From: JAWKRB01 sp041389885
GTDB taxonomy: Bacteria > Myxococcota_A > Polyangia > Polyangiales > Ga0077539
Length of the DNA: 64,000 nucleotides
NCBI GenBank assembly: GCA_041389885.1
Contig: JAWKRB010000016.1
Span: 62,001 to 126,000, forward strand
Reading direction: 5' to 3'
This document shows positions 11,582 through 18,914 of this stretch, piece after piece. The position numbers and the translations under genes are program-made. Within the stretch, counting starts at the first letter, position 1. Every line of letters begins with the position of its first letter. The notes beneath the pieces are model-generated. The model had not been told where the DNA came from, ran no database searches, and saw nothing but the letters and a program-made list of their open reading frames with translations.

Positions 11582-12750
11582 GGCGGCGATCCAAGCACAC
11601 TTTCGGCAGAGGACCGAAGATCCCGCCGTCCGCCGAGAAAGCGAAGCAGCGCCTCGGCCTTGGGCACGAGCGAGTCGAGCTCGACCCGCTCGTCCAGGGT
11701 GTGCATCCCCACGCCGCGCGGACCGAGCCCGTCGATCGCCGGCACCCCGACGCTCGCCACGGTGGACGCGTCGCTGCCGCCGCCCTGCAGCTCGCACTCC
11801 CCGCCCCCGAGTCCCGCCGCGCTTTGGCACGCGAGGAACTCCGCCAGCAGCGACGCGCTCGCCTCGGTGCGCGCCATCGGGGGACGTCCGACCCCGAGCG
11901 ACACCTCGATGCGCGTCCCCAGCATCGCCGACTCACCCGCGATGGCGACGAGCCGCTCATGGAGCTCGCGGAGGTCGTCGGCCCGCTCGAAGCGCAGGTC
12001 GATGTCGGCTTCGCAGCGCTCGGGGACGGTGTTCTTGCCGATCCCTCCCTCGACGCGGCCGACGTTGAGGGTGCGTCCGGCGTCGTAGTCCGTGAGCGCC
12101 TCGGCGGCCTCGATGAAGCGCGCCATCGCCCGCACCGCGCTGGCGCCCTGACGGTGGGCGTTGCCCGCGTGCGCCGCGCGGCCGTGCGCGACGACGCGCA
12201 CCGAGCCCGTCCCCTTGCGCCGCGTCACGACGCGGTCGCCCTCGCGCCCGGCCTCGAAGACGAGGGCGGCGTCGGCGCCCTGCGCGAGCGCGCGGAGCAT
12301 GGGCGCGCTCTCGGGCGACCCGACCTCCTCGTCCGAGACGACCGCGAGGGAGACCCCGAGGCCGCGCAGTGCGCCGACGCGCGAGAGGGCCTGCAGCGCG
12401 AACGCGACGACCACGAGGCCTCCCTTCATGTCGAGGGCGCCGGGTCCCCGTCCGAGGCGACCGTCCTCGCGCCACCCCGCGAAGACCTCGCGGGGGAAGA
12501 CCGTGTCGTGGTGCCCGATGAGGATCACCCCAGGCGCGCCGGCCTGCCGATCACCGAACACCAGGTGATCGCCGAACTCGGCGCTGCGCACCCGCGCGCA
12601 CCGCAGCGGGACCATGCGCTCGAGGCGCGCCCCGGCGGCGTCGACCCCGGCCTTGTCACGGGTGTGCGATGACGCGTCGACCAGCGCCGCGAGGGAGCGC
12701 ACCATCTCGTCCTGCTGCCCCCGTAGCCAGCGCACCGCGTCGTCGATCAT
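11578..12750 (-). CDS. M20 family peptidase (glutamate carboxypeptidase type)
   Basis: A 390-residue dizinc hydrolase. The metal and catalytic residues of the M20 family are in order: GHHDTVFP (His ligand and Asp), GALDMKGG (bridging Asp), DEEVGSPES (catalytic Glu and ligand Glu), VFEAGR, and GVGMHTLDE (last His). The dimerisation-lid part lies between (AHGRAAHAGNAH). The order matches CPG2/ArgE-like carboxypeptidases, which cut C-terminal Glu or N-acyl groups; the substrate is unknown. I start at the ATG at 12750, just before a helical MIDDAVRWL. A possible upstream start at 12813 would add an unlike N-terminus. No signal peptide. Confidence 0.9.
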   Translation of the reverse strand: MIDDAVRWLRGQQDEMVRSLAALVDASSHTRDKAGVDAAGARLERMVPLRCARVRSAEFGDHLVFGDRQAGAPGVILIGHHDTVFPREVFAGWREDGRLGRGPGALDMKGGLVVVAFALQALSRVGALRGLGVSLAVVSDEEVGSPESAPMLRALAQGADAALVFEAGREGDRVVTRRKGTGSVRVVAHGRAAHAGNAHRQGASAVRAMARFIEAAEALTDYDAGRTLNVGRVEGGIGKNTVPERCEADIDLRFERADDLRELHERLVAIAGESAMLGTRIEVSLGVGRPPMARTEASASLLAEFLACQSAAGLGGGECELQGGGSDASTVASVGVPAIDGLGPRGVGMHTLDERVELDSLVPKAEALLRFLGGRRDLRSSAESVLGSPP

Positions 12751-12858
12751 GCGTGGACCGTCGAGCGAACACCGCCGTCGCGCAAGAGGTAACTCACGGA
12801 CATACTCCGTCACTCACGACGTTGCGCGGGACCACGGTGCGGACCTAGGTTCTGCTGC

Positions 12859-14310
12859 GTGAGCGAGGTCCGAGTGAACAACACGCATGATCGCCTTTTG
12901 ACCCTGAGCGTGATGGAGCGGCGGCTCTCCCGAGGCCCCTGGTCTGACGGCGCGTGGGACGCACGGGGGCGCCGAGTGGGCGGGGCGATGATTCGCACGC
13001 TGCTTCGGGAGCTCGAGCGTTCGCCCGCGATGGTCGCGGTGGGGCGCGCGGTCGACGACGCCCGCGAGGAGTCTCCCACCACGAGCGCGGCCTGGGTCGA
13101 GGCCTGGTGTCGCGTGACCCTGGTGTGGTGCGTGCGAGAGACGACGCGGGCCGCGCACGAAGCACACGAGGCCTCGCTCCGCGCAGCGCTGATTCACCAG
13201 GCCGCGCAGCTCGCCGCGGCGGGCGCGCGCATGACGCAGGTCGAGGGCCCCGCGCCGGCCTCGTTCGAGGCGCTCGTCGAGTCATCGCGGGAGGCCTTCT
13301 CGCTCGCCCGCGACGGCGCCGACCGGGAGCTGGCGGGGCACGCGGTGCTGTCGATCCTGTTGCAGCAGCTTCGACACACGGCCTCGCTGCTCGTGGTCGG
13401 GGGGCACTCCATCGACAGCCTGCTGCGCGGCGCGGTCGCGCGAACCGACCGGGCCGCGCGTCGGGAGGACCTCGCGAGCTGGACCGCGGCGCCCCTGGCG
13501 CGCCGACAGGCGCTGACGCAGCATGGGCTTCTGGAGGCCTCGTGGGCGCTGGCGGCGTACGTCCCCAGCCTGGCCGCGCGGGACCTCGGCCAGCGCGACA
13601 CCGCGCTCTGGTTCGCCCGCACGGCGTGCCAGCTCGCCGCTCGCGTCGAGCGGGTGAGCGACTGGGTCCCCACCATCCCTGAAGATGTCGCGCGCTCGCT
13701 CGCCCCGGCGGAGCCGCTGCTGCCCGCCCGCGCGCCCGCCCCCGAGCCGCGCGAGACCTCTCGTGAATCAACGGAACCGAAAGCCACCAAGACGGAGCGT
13801 GCCATGGACTCGAACAAGCTGACCCCTGTGCTCAAGACCCTCGAGAACGACGCGGGAGACGCGGCCTGGCGCCTCGCGGGCTCGCAGTTCGTGAAGCTCG
13901 CCAAGGAGCCGCTGGTCGCCATGCTCTCGCGCCAGCTCTCCCCGGATGACGAGTCGTTTCGCGCGCGCCTCGCGGCCTTCCTCGACACCGAGATGGGCTC
14001 CGCGATCCTCTCGTCGCTGCTCTCGGTGGGGCTCTCGGCGCTGCCGCTCCCGAACGCCGACGTGACCCAGCGGCTTTCTCGCGAGCTCCGCGTGCGCGCG
14101 ATGGCCGGCGCGGGCGACGTGCTCGCCGACGTGCTCATGGGACCGCTCCGTCAGGTCGCCGCGATGTACCTCCAGGGCGTTCCCACGGCCCCCGCCGCCG
14201 CGCCCGCCGACCCCGTGGCGCTGCCCGCGACGCAGGTCATCGACGCGCTGCGCGCCGCCGCGGCGGGCACGGCGACCGAGGCCGCGCCGGTCGAGACGAG
14301 CTCAGGCTGA
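12859..14310 (+). CDS. Unknown two-part helical protein
   Basis: A 483-residue protein from a GTG at 12859. Residues ~1-275 look helical and Ala/Arg-rich, with no signal peptide. A charged Pro/Glu/Lys linker (about 285-312) leads to a second helical part (about 316-440) with a mildly hydrophobic stretch (SAILSSLLSVGLSALPLPN). An in-frame ATG at 13804 is preceded by GGAG at good spacing, so the C-terminal part (168 residues) could also be made alone. The real N-terminal start is uncertain because no clear ribosome site precedes the GTG. No family is recognised. Confidence 0.6.
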   Translation: MSEVRVNNTHDRLLTLSVMERRLSRGPWSDGAWDARGRRVGGAMIRTLLRELERSPAMVAVGRAVDDAREESPTTSAAWVEAWCRVTLVWCVRETTRAAHEAHEASLRAALIHQAAQLAAAGARMTQVEGPAPASFEALVESSREAFSLARDGADRELAGHAVLSILLQQLRHTASLLVVGGHSIDSLLRGAVARTDRAARREDLASWTAAPLARRQALTQHGLLEASWALAAYVPSLAARDLGQRDTALWFARTACQLAARVERVSDWVPTIPEDVARSLAPAEPLLPARAPAPEPRETSRESTEPKATKTERAMDSNKLTPVLKTLENDAGDAAWRLAGSQFVKLAKEPLVAMLSRQLSPDDESFRARLAAFLDTEMGSAILSSLLSVGLSALPLPNADVTQRLSRELRVRAMAGAGDVLADVLMGPLRQVAAMYLQGVPTAPAAAPADPVALPATQVIDALRAAAAGTATEAAPVETSSG

Positions 14311-14400
14311 GCGCGACCTCCCCCCACGTCCCGCGCGCTCCGGGGCGCCCCTCAGCCGCACGGGCGAGTGGCCATGGTTGCATCGATCTCAGCCGCTCGA

Positions 14401-14420
14401 CCCCCTCGCTCATGAGGGGG
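14401..14420 (+). terminator. Hairpin after the unknown gene at 12859-14310
   Basis: A perfect 7-bp stem CCCCCTC/GAGGGGG with a 6-base loop, 90 bases after the stop codon. No T-run follows, so it could be a terminator or an RNA-stabilising stem. Confidence 0.4.
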
Positions 14421-14491
14421 CGCGCGGCTCGTCACCGTCGCGTGGGGTGAGCTCGCGCCGTGACGGAGGCTCGCGCGAGGCCCGAACATGC

Positions 14492-14531
14492 AACGAGGGC
14501 GGGGGGAGCCGATCAGCTCCGTCCCGCCCTC
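14492..14531 (-). terminator. Long hairpin downstream of tmRNA
   Basis: An inverted repeat with an outer 9-bp stem (GAGGGCGGG/CCCGCCCTC) and an inner 5-bp stem (GGAGC/GCTCC) around CGATCA, starting 38 bases past the tmRNA 3' end. This is a strong intrinsic-terminator-type structure for ssrA and could also stop transcripts from the other side. Confidence 0.7.
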
Positions 14532-14568
14532 GCTACACGGCGCGCGCGCCGCTCGGAGACATGTTGAA

Positions 14569-14927
14569 TGGAGGCGCCGGGAGTCGAACCCGGGTCCGCA
14601 AGCGCTCGGCGTGGACCTCTACGCGACGTAGTCGATGATTGATTCTCTGCTCCCCGTACCGCTCATCGACAGGCATACCGGGGCGCGCCCCCACCCAGTT
14701 TTCTCACTCCTCGCGTGGGTGGTCCCACGAGGAGCCAGCGCGTTCATTACGCCAACATGGGACTACGCGCGGACTCCCATATTGACGCGCTCAGGGGATC
14801 AGGCCGCCAGAGCGTAGTCGAGTGCGTTATCGTTCGCGACTCTTGTTTCCACAGTATTTACGCCGTTATGGCCCGGCGGTCGCGCCATCACACACGTCAC
14901 AACCCACGTCGAAACCGTTACGCCCCC
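14569..14927 (-). ncRNA. ssrA: Transfer-messenger RNA (tmRNA)
   Basis: Rescues stalled ribosomes and adds a degradation tag. The 5' end GGGGGCGTAACGGTTTCGAC has the tRNA-like start. The 3' end has a T-arm (GGGTTCGACTCCC) and CGCCTCC, which pairs with the 5' acceptor strand; the discriminator is A and CCA is not encoded. The tag reading frame at 14837-14799 starts at a GCG resume codon and encodes ANDNALDYALAA, then TGA. With the charged Ala the tag is AANDNALDYALAA. The ending YALAA is the standard ClpXP signal and AAND matches the adaptor-contact start of the E. coli tag. The total of about 359 bases is normal. It is divergent from sspB. Confidence 0.96.
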
Positions 14928-15024
14928 GTTGGGAGAACCCGGGGTGTCGGCGGGGGGCGACCTGACGCCGCCCGTCGACTCGACGCGCTCAAGGCGGCGA
15001 CCATCGACGCCTCGAACGGGCCTA

Positions 15025-15053
15025 AGTGTCACCACCCTGACGTGGCGCGTCAA
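15025..15053 (-). promoter_or_regulatory. Candidate sigma-70 promoter for ssrA
   Basis: On the minus strand TTGACG (15053-15048) is separated by 17 bases from GACACT (15030-15025). Transcription would start about 90 bases before the mature tmRNA 5' end, leaving a leader for RNase P to remove. The -35 is good and the -10 is weak; this rests on spacing and similarity only. Confidence 0.4.
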
Positions 15054-15193
15054 CACGACGGCGGAATTTTGCTAAAGATGGCGCCCTCTGGGTCCGATAC
15101 TGATCCTGATCGGTGGGCGTTCGGCGCGTGTGCGCTCCGCGCGCTCGGATCTCCAGTGCCCTCGCGCTCGGCGACGGGCGAAGGAATTAGGCG

Positions 15194-15832
15194 ATGTCCG
15201 GCGCAACTCCCCCCTCGAAGAAAGAACAGCTCCAACGGCTCTTGAAGCACGGGAGCGTGTTCGTGCACCTCGACCCGCGCCGCGACGGGGTGGTGGTGCC
15301 CTCGTGGCTCGCGACCAAGCCGCAGCTCGTGCTGCAGCTCGGGCTGAACTTCGCGATCCCGATCCCCGACCTCGAGGTCGACGACGTGGGCGTGCGGTGC
15401 ACCCTGTCGTTCAACCGCGCGCCCTTTCTGTGCGAGCTGCCCTGGTCGGCGGTCTACGCGCTGGTGGCCGAAGACGGGCAGGTCACGGTGTGGCCCACGG
15501 AGCTCCCCGCGGAGCTGGTGCCTTCAGAGGCTCCCGTGCGCAAGAGCCCTCCCTCCCCGCGCTCTCAGCGCCCGAAGGCGACGGTGCCGCCGAAGCCGCG
15601 GGTCTCGATGGTCCCGCCGATGGAGACCGCGGACCCGAGCGTGAGCGTTTCCCCTCCGCCCGCGGCGCCCGATGATCTCCTCGGCACGCCCTCCGAGAAC
15701 CGCGCCGCCCGCGGCAACGACTCGGTCACCATGCTCCCGCCCGAGCCCGAGTCCCCTGAGGCCCCCGAGGTCCCCGAGGCGCCCAAGCCCTCACGCCGCT
15801 CGCTCCCGCCGTACCTCCGCGTCGTGAAGTGA
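15194..15832 (+). CDS. sspB: SspB-type ClpXP adaptor protein
   Basis: Delivers ssrA-tagged proteins to the ClpXP protease. Residues ~8-105 match the SspB substrate-binding domain (KEQLQRLLKHGSVFVHLD, LQLGLNFAIPIPDLEVDD, APFLCELPWSAVYALV, VTVWPTELP). A Pro/Ser/Glu-rich flexible linker (about 110-200) follows. The protein ends in SLPPYLRVVK, matching the ClpX-binding tail of E. coli SspB (also ending LRVVK). The 212-residue length is longer than E. coli SspB (165) because of the linker. It lies 266 bases from ssrA, divergently, which supports the assignment. Confidence 0.92.
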   Translation: MSGATPPSKKEQLQRLLKHGSVFVHLDPRRDGVVVPSWLATKPQLVLQLGLNFAIPIPDLEVDDVGVRCTLSFNRAPFLCELPWSAVYALVAEDGQVTVWPTELPAELVPSEAPVRKSPPSPRSQRPKATVPPKPRVSMVPPMETADPSVSVSPPPAAPDDLLGTPSENRAARGNDSVTMLPPEPESPEAPEVPEAPKPSRRSLPPYLRVVK

Positions 15833-16002
15833 CGTGGGGTTGATCGCGGTTTGCTGAAAAGCTGACGGCACCCTCACCACGCGCAATGCTCCCTCCTGAC
15901 GGAAGCTCCGCCTCGGGCCGCGACGCTGCGGCCCTGGCGGCGACGCCGACGTCCACTCTGAACGCGGCCCGCGGGCCGCTCACGGCGAGGAACGTTCAAG
16001 CG

Positions 16003-16827
16003 ATGGAATCGATGGGCACCATGCGAGACCTCGAGCAGATCCAGGAGCGCGACGACGCGGGCAACGCGTCGCGACTCATGTCCCTCGCCCTCGGCGGCCT
16101 CGCCCTGGCCTGCGTGCTCTTCGCGGTCGGGGTGATGGTCGGACGCGAATCGGGCGACCCCCGGCCGCAGCGTCAGGCGGATCCCCTGGAGAGCCTCGAC
16201 CGCCTCGACCGCGCCTCGCGCAGCGAGAACGCCGCGGCGATGACCTGGCCCGAGCGGCTGACCGGTCCCGCGGTCGCGCCGAGCACGGCGGCGCCGGCGA
16301 CGGCCCCTGGCGCCGCGGCGGTGAATCCGTCGACGGTGCTCGGCGCAGCCCCCGCCGCGCCGAGCCTCGCCGACCCGTCGAACCGCCCCGTGCTGCTGGG
16401 CCCGCAGCCGCCGGCCGCGACCGCGGCGGGCCTGGGCATTCGCCTGCGCGACGGGACCATCCCTGGCGACACCCCCGGCGTCGCCGTGGGCACGCCCGCG
16501 CAGCCCGGCAGCGAAGGCGCCTACTCGGTGCAGGTGAGCTCCTTCAGGAACCTCCCGCACGCGCAGAACTTCGCCCAGCAGCTCCGGCAGCGGGGACACC
16601 GCGCCTTCGTCGCCGCTCCGGCCACCGACCGGAACAACAACGTCTGGCACCGCGTACGCATCGGCCCCTTCGCCTCGCACCGCGACGCGTCGGTCTTTCG
16701 CGCGGCCTTCGAGCAGCGCGAGCACCTGCCGACCATCGTGGTGCGCCGCGAGCCCACCCCCGCGCGAGCCGCCCAGCCCGCGGCGGCCGCCCAGCCCGCG
16801 GCGGCCGCCCAGCCCGCCGCGCATTGA
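16003..16827 (+). CDS. SPOR-domain membrane protein
   Basis: A 274-residue protein. One membrane segment lies near residues 25-48 (SLALGGLALACVLFAVGVMVG). A long Ala/Pro-rich linker follows, then a C-terminal SPOR domain (YSVQVSSFRNLPHAQNFAQQ, then VWHRVRIGPFASHRDAS). SPOR domains bind denuded septal peptidoglycan, so it likely works at division sites or in envelope remodelling. I start at the ATG at 16003, close to the membrane segment; an ATG at 15886 would add 39 residues. The C-terminus carries an Ala/Gln/Pro tandem repeat. It follows sspB on the same strand. Confidence 0.85.
   Translation: MESMGTMRDLEQIQERDDAGNASRLMSLALGGLALACVLFAVGVMVGRESGDPRPQRQADPLESLDRLDRASRSENAAAMTWPERLTGPAVAPSTAAPATAPGAAAVNPSTVLGAAPAAPSLADPSNRPVLLGPQPPAATAAGLGIRLRDGTIPGDTPGVAVGTPAQPGSEGAYSVQVSSFRNLPHAQNFAQQLRQRGHRAFVAAPATDRNNNVWHRVRIGPFASHRDASVFRAAFEQREHLPTIVVRREPTPARAAQPAAAAQPAAAAQPAAH
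16771..16821 (+). repeat. 18-base coding tandem repeat in the SPOR gene
   Basis: Two exact copies and one partial copy of GCCCAGCCCGCGGCGGCC encode repeats of AAQPAA at the extreme C-terminus. It is probably a length-variable tail. Confidence 0.9.
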
Positions 16828-16945
16828 CCCGCCCTCGAGACATTGCCTGTCTCGCCAGTTACTTGCACATCCGTTCAGCCACCGCTACACGTCTCCTGAG
16901 AGACGGGTGACCGACCCAACGCACACCCCACTCGGAGGACGGGTC

Positions 16946-17329
16946 ATGAGCAAGAACGGAATGTCTGAATTCATTCGAGAAGCGATTCGCGAGAAGGCCA
17001 CGCGTGACCTCATCGCGCTCAACCAGCGGGCGCACGCCTTCGGCGGCATCGACCGGTCGCGCGACGCGTTGTTCACGGTCGCGGGCGACCTCGCCACGGC
17101 GACCTCGGCGGTGTCGGCGGTGTCGGCCGACGCGGCCGTCGCGTCGAAGTTCAAGAAGCTCCGCAAGCTGATCGACGACGCGCACGTGATCGCGACGGAG
17201 ATCGCCGACGCGCTCGGCACCGACGCGCAGCGCGAGAGCCTGAACGCGCAGCGCGAGGCCGTCACCGAGGCGCTACGCGCGGCGGGGATCGATCCGCAGT
17301 CGTTGTCTGAGAACCCCGCCTCGTCCTGA
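16946..17329 (+). CDS. Small helical soluble protein, unknown
   Basis: A 127-residue protein starting at the ATG at 16946, preceded by a clear GGAGG. It has no signal peptide or membrane segment. It reads as a string of charged, Ala-rich helices (FIREAIREKATRDLIALNQR, FKKLRKLIDDAHVIATEIAD, LNAQREAVTEALRAAG), consistent with a helical bundle or coiled coil. No family is recognised. It ends just before a strong bidirectional terminator shared with the convergent outer-membrane protein gene. Confidence 0.7.
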   Translation: MSKNGMSEFIREAIREKATRDLIALNQRAHAFGGIDRSRDALFTVAGDLATATSAVSAVSADAAVASKFKKLRKLIDDAHVIATEIADALGTDAQRESLNAQREAVTEALRAAGIDPQSLSENPASS

Positions 17330-17347
17330 GGCGGCTGAGGGAAGAGA

Positions 17348-17376
17348 CCCCGCGACGCCGCGTCAGCGTCGCGGGG
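17348..17376. terminator. Bidirectional terminator hairpin
   Basis: A perfect 11-bp stem CCCCGCGACGC/GCGTCGCGGGG with a 7-base loop, lying between two convergent genes. Confidence 0.75.
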
Positions 17377-17382
17377 TGAGGC

Positions 17383-18171
17383 TCACATGAGCTCCCAGCC
17401 GAGGAGGATCGTCAGGGACTGCACGACGGTGCCGCCCATGAACGTGGTGTGCCCGCCGAGGCCCACGCGGAAGCCCGCGCGCCGGTAGGGGCTCTGCTCG
17501 GCCGAGGGCATGAGGTTGAAGGCGATGCGGCTCTGGATGCCAAAGAACGTGCCCGCAGCGCCGACACAGGTCGAGCTGCTGCTCCCTCCGCAGACCGAAC
17601 CAATGCCGATGTCCGCCGACGGACCGATCCCGAACGAGACGATGTCGTTGAGGGTGTACTCGAACATCGCGGCGTTGCCCCAGATGATCGAGGCTCCGGC
17701 GACGTCGGTCCCGCCGGGGCTGCGCCCCGAGACGAAGCCGATGGGCAGGTCGGTCTGGTAGTAGATCGCGATCTGGTCGTTGAGCTGCCAGCCGAGGCGC
17801 ATCGACGCGCTCAGGTTGAAGCCCGAGGTGTAGTCCATGAACTGCCAGCCCGCGCCGCCGTCGATGCCGTAGCGAAAGCGACCGACGTTGCCGCGGCGGG
17901 CCGAGGGGCGCGCCAGCACCAGCTGCTGCTGCTGGTAGACCACCGGCTGCTGCTGGTAGACCACCTGCGGCTGCTGCTGGTAGACCACCTGCGGCTGCTG
18001 ATACACCGGGGGAGGCTGGGCGTAACCCGTCGCGCCGACCGAAATGCCCGCCTGCCCCTGCACGACGACCTGCGCCTCGGCCGCGCCTCCCGCCGACACC
18101 ACGGCGCCCAGAATCGCCGAACACGCGGCGAGCATCGCGAGCCTTCGCGACTGATTCTTCGTCATCCCCAT
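17383..18171 (-). CDS. Exported beta-barrel-like protein with YQQQ repeats
   Basis: A 262-residue protein with a signal peptide (ending GAAEAQ near residue 34). A low-complexity stretch of repeated VVYQQQP units (about residues 54-80) follows. The C-terminal ~170 residues alternate like outer-membrane beta strands (YGIDGGAGWQFMDYTSGFNL, IAIYYQTDLPIGF, GFRVGLGGHTTFMGG) and end in LLGWELM. It is probably an outer-membrane porin-like protein with a flexible periplasmic Gln-rich arm; the function is unknown. Two Cys (VCGGSSSSTC) may form an external loop. The start may be the ATG two codons later. Confidence 0.7.
   Translation of the reverse strand: MGMTKNQSRRLAMLAACSAILGAVVSAGGAAEAQVVVQGQAGISVGATGYAQPPPVYQQPQVVYQQQPQVVYQQQPVVYQQQQLVLARPSARRGNVGRFRYGIDGGAGWQFMDYTSGFNLSASMRLGWQLNDQIAIYYQTDLPIGFVSGRSPGGTDVAGASIIWGNAAMFEYTLNDIVSFGIGPSADIGIGSVCGGSSSSTCVGAAGTFFGIQSRIAFNLMPSAEQSPYRRAGFRVGLGGHTTFMGGTVVQSLTILLGWELM
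17926..18009 (-). repeat. Tandem CTG-rich coding repeat (YQQQ units)
   Basis: Units of 21-24 bases containing CTGCTGCTGGTAGACCAC on the plus strand, about four copies. They encode VVYQQQ(P/Q) on the minus strand. It is prone to slippage, so copy number may vary between strains. Confidence 0.85.
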
Positions 18172-18273
18172 GGAAACTTCACTCCTTGCTCAGCCCTCAC
18201 CACGCGAGGTCGGCGGGATCATATACGCCCGAGCAGGGGAACAATACTCACGAGAAAGTAACGGAGAAGGTCG

Positions 18274-18897
18274 TCAGGGGGCCGCGATGGCGTTGGTCAG
18301 GGCGTTGAAGAACCTCGACCGCGCGCTCGCCTGGAGGGTGCCCGCGTGGCGAAACATCACGCGCCCCTCGCGGCTGAGCACCATCACGTAGCTCACCCCA
18401 GGCCGAAACCGGTAGGCGCGCGCCATGTTCCCCGACCAGTCGATGAGCACCTCGGTGCGCTGCTGGCGCGCGATGTCGACCACCGCGTCACGGGCGTAGC
18501 CCATCGCGGGCCAGAAGTTGAACCCCGAGAGGTTCGCCACGGGCACCACCGACACCGCGCTGGCCAGGCCCTGCGCCCGCACCCGATCTTCGAGCTCGCG
18601 CTTGAGCACGTCGTTCTGATGGTTCGAGTCGCGGTCTTCGTAGACAATCACCACCGCGCGGCCGAGGTAGTTTCGCAGGTGACGGGTCGCGCCGCTGCTG
18701 CCCTCGCAGGTGAACTCGGGCGCCATCGGCAGCGCCGGCGCGGGCGGCGGAGCGGGCGGCGTAGGGGTCGCCGCGGGCGCGGGGGCCGCGGGAGGCGCCG
18801 CGTCGGACGGGCTCGGCTCGGGGTCTGCCCACGCCGACGAGGCGAAGAGGCAGGCCGAGAGGAGCGCCAGGCTGATTCGCGGGGAGGGTCGTGCCAT
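18274..18897 (-). CDS. Exported thioredoxin-fold protein
   Basis: A 207-residue protein with a signal peptide (MARPSPRISLALLSACLFASSAWA) and a Pro/Ala linker (residues ~25-60). A thioredoxin-like domain follows with strand-helix order (LGRAVVIVYEDRDSN, then VSVVPVANLSGFNFWP, EVLIDWSGNMARAYRF, YVMVLSREGRVMFRHAG). The CxxC site is missing: the position after the first strand reads EDRDSNHQ, so it is unlikely to be a disulfide oxidoreductase. The layout recalls the YtfJ group. It lies 17 bases after carH on the same strand. Confidence 0.7.
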   Translation of the reverse strand: MARPSPRISLALLSACLFASSAWADPEPSPSDAAPPAAPAPAATPTPPAPPPAPALPMAPEFTCEGSSGATRHLRNYLGRAVVIVYEDRDSNHQNDVLKRELEDRVRAQGLASAVSVVPVANLSGFNFWPAMGYARDAVVDIARQQRTEVLIDWSGNMARAYRFRPGVSYVMVLSREGRVMFRHAGTLQASARSRFFNALTNAIAAP

Positions 18898-18914
18898 CGG
18901 AGTCTGGGATGACT

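Noticed and set aside
17926..18009. CRISPR-like short repeats
   Set aside because: The units are adjacent without unique spacers and encode an in-frame peptide repeat, so this is a coding repeat.
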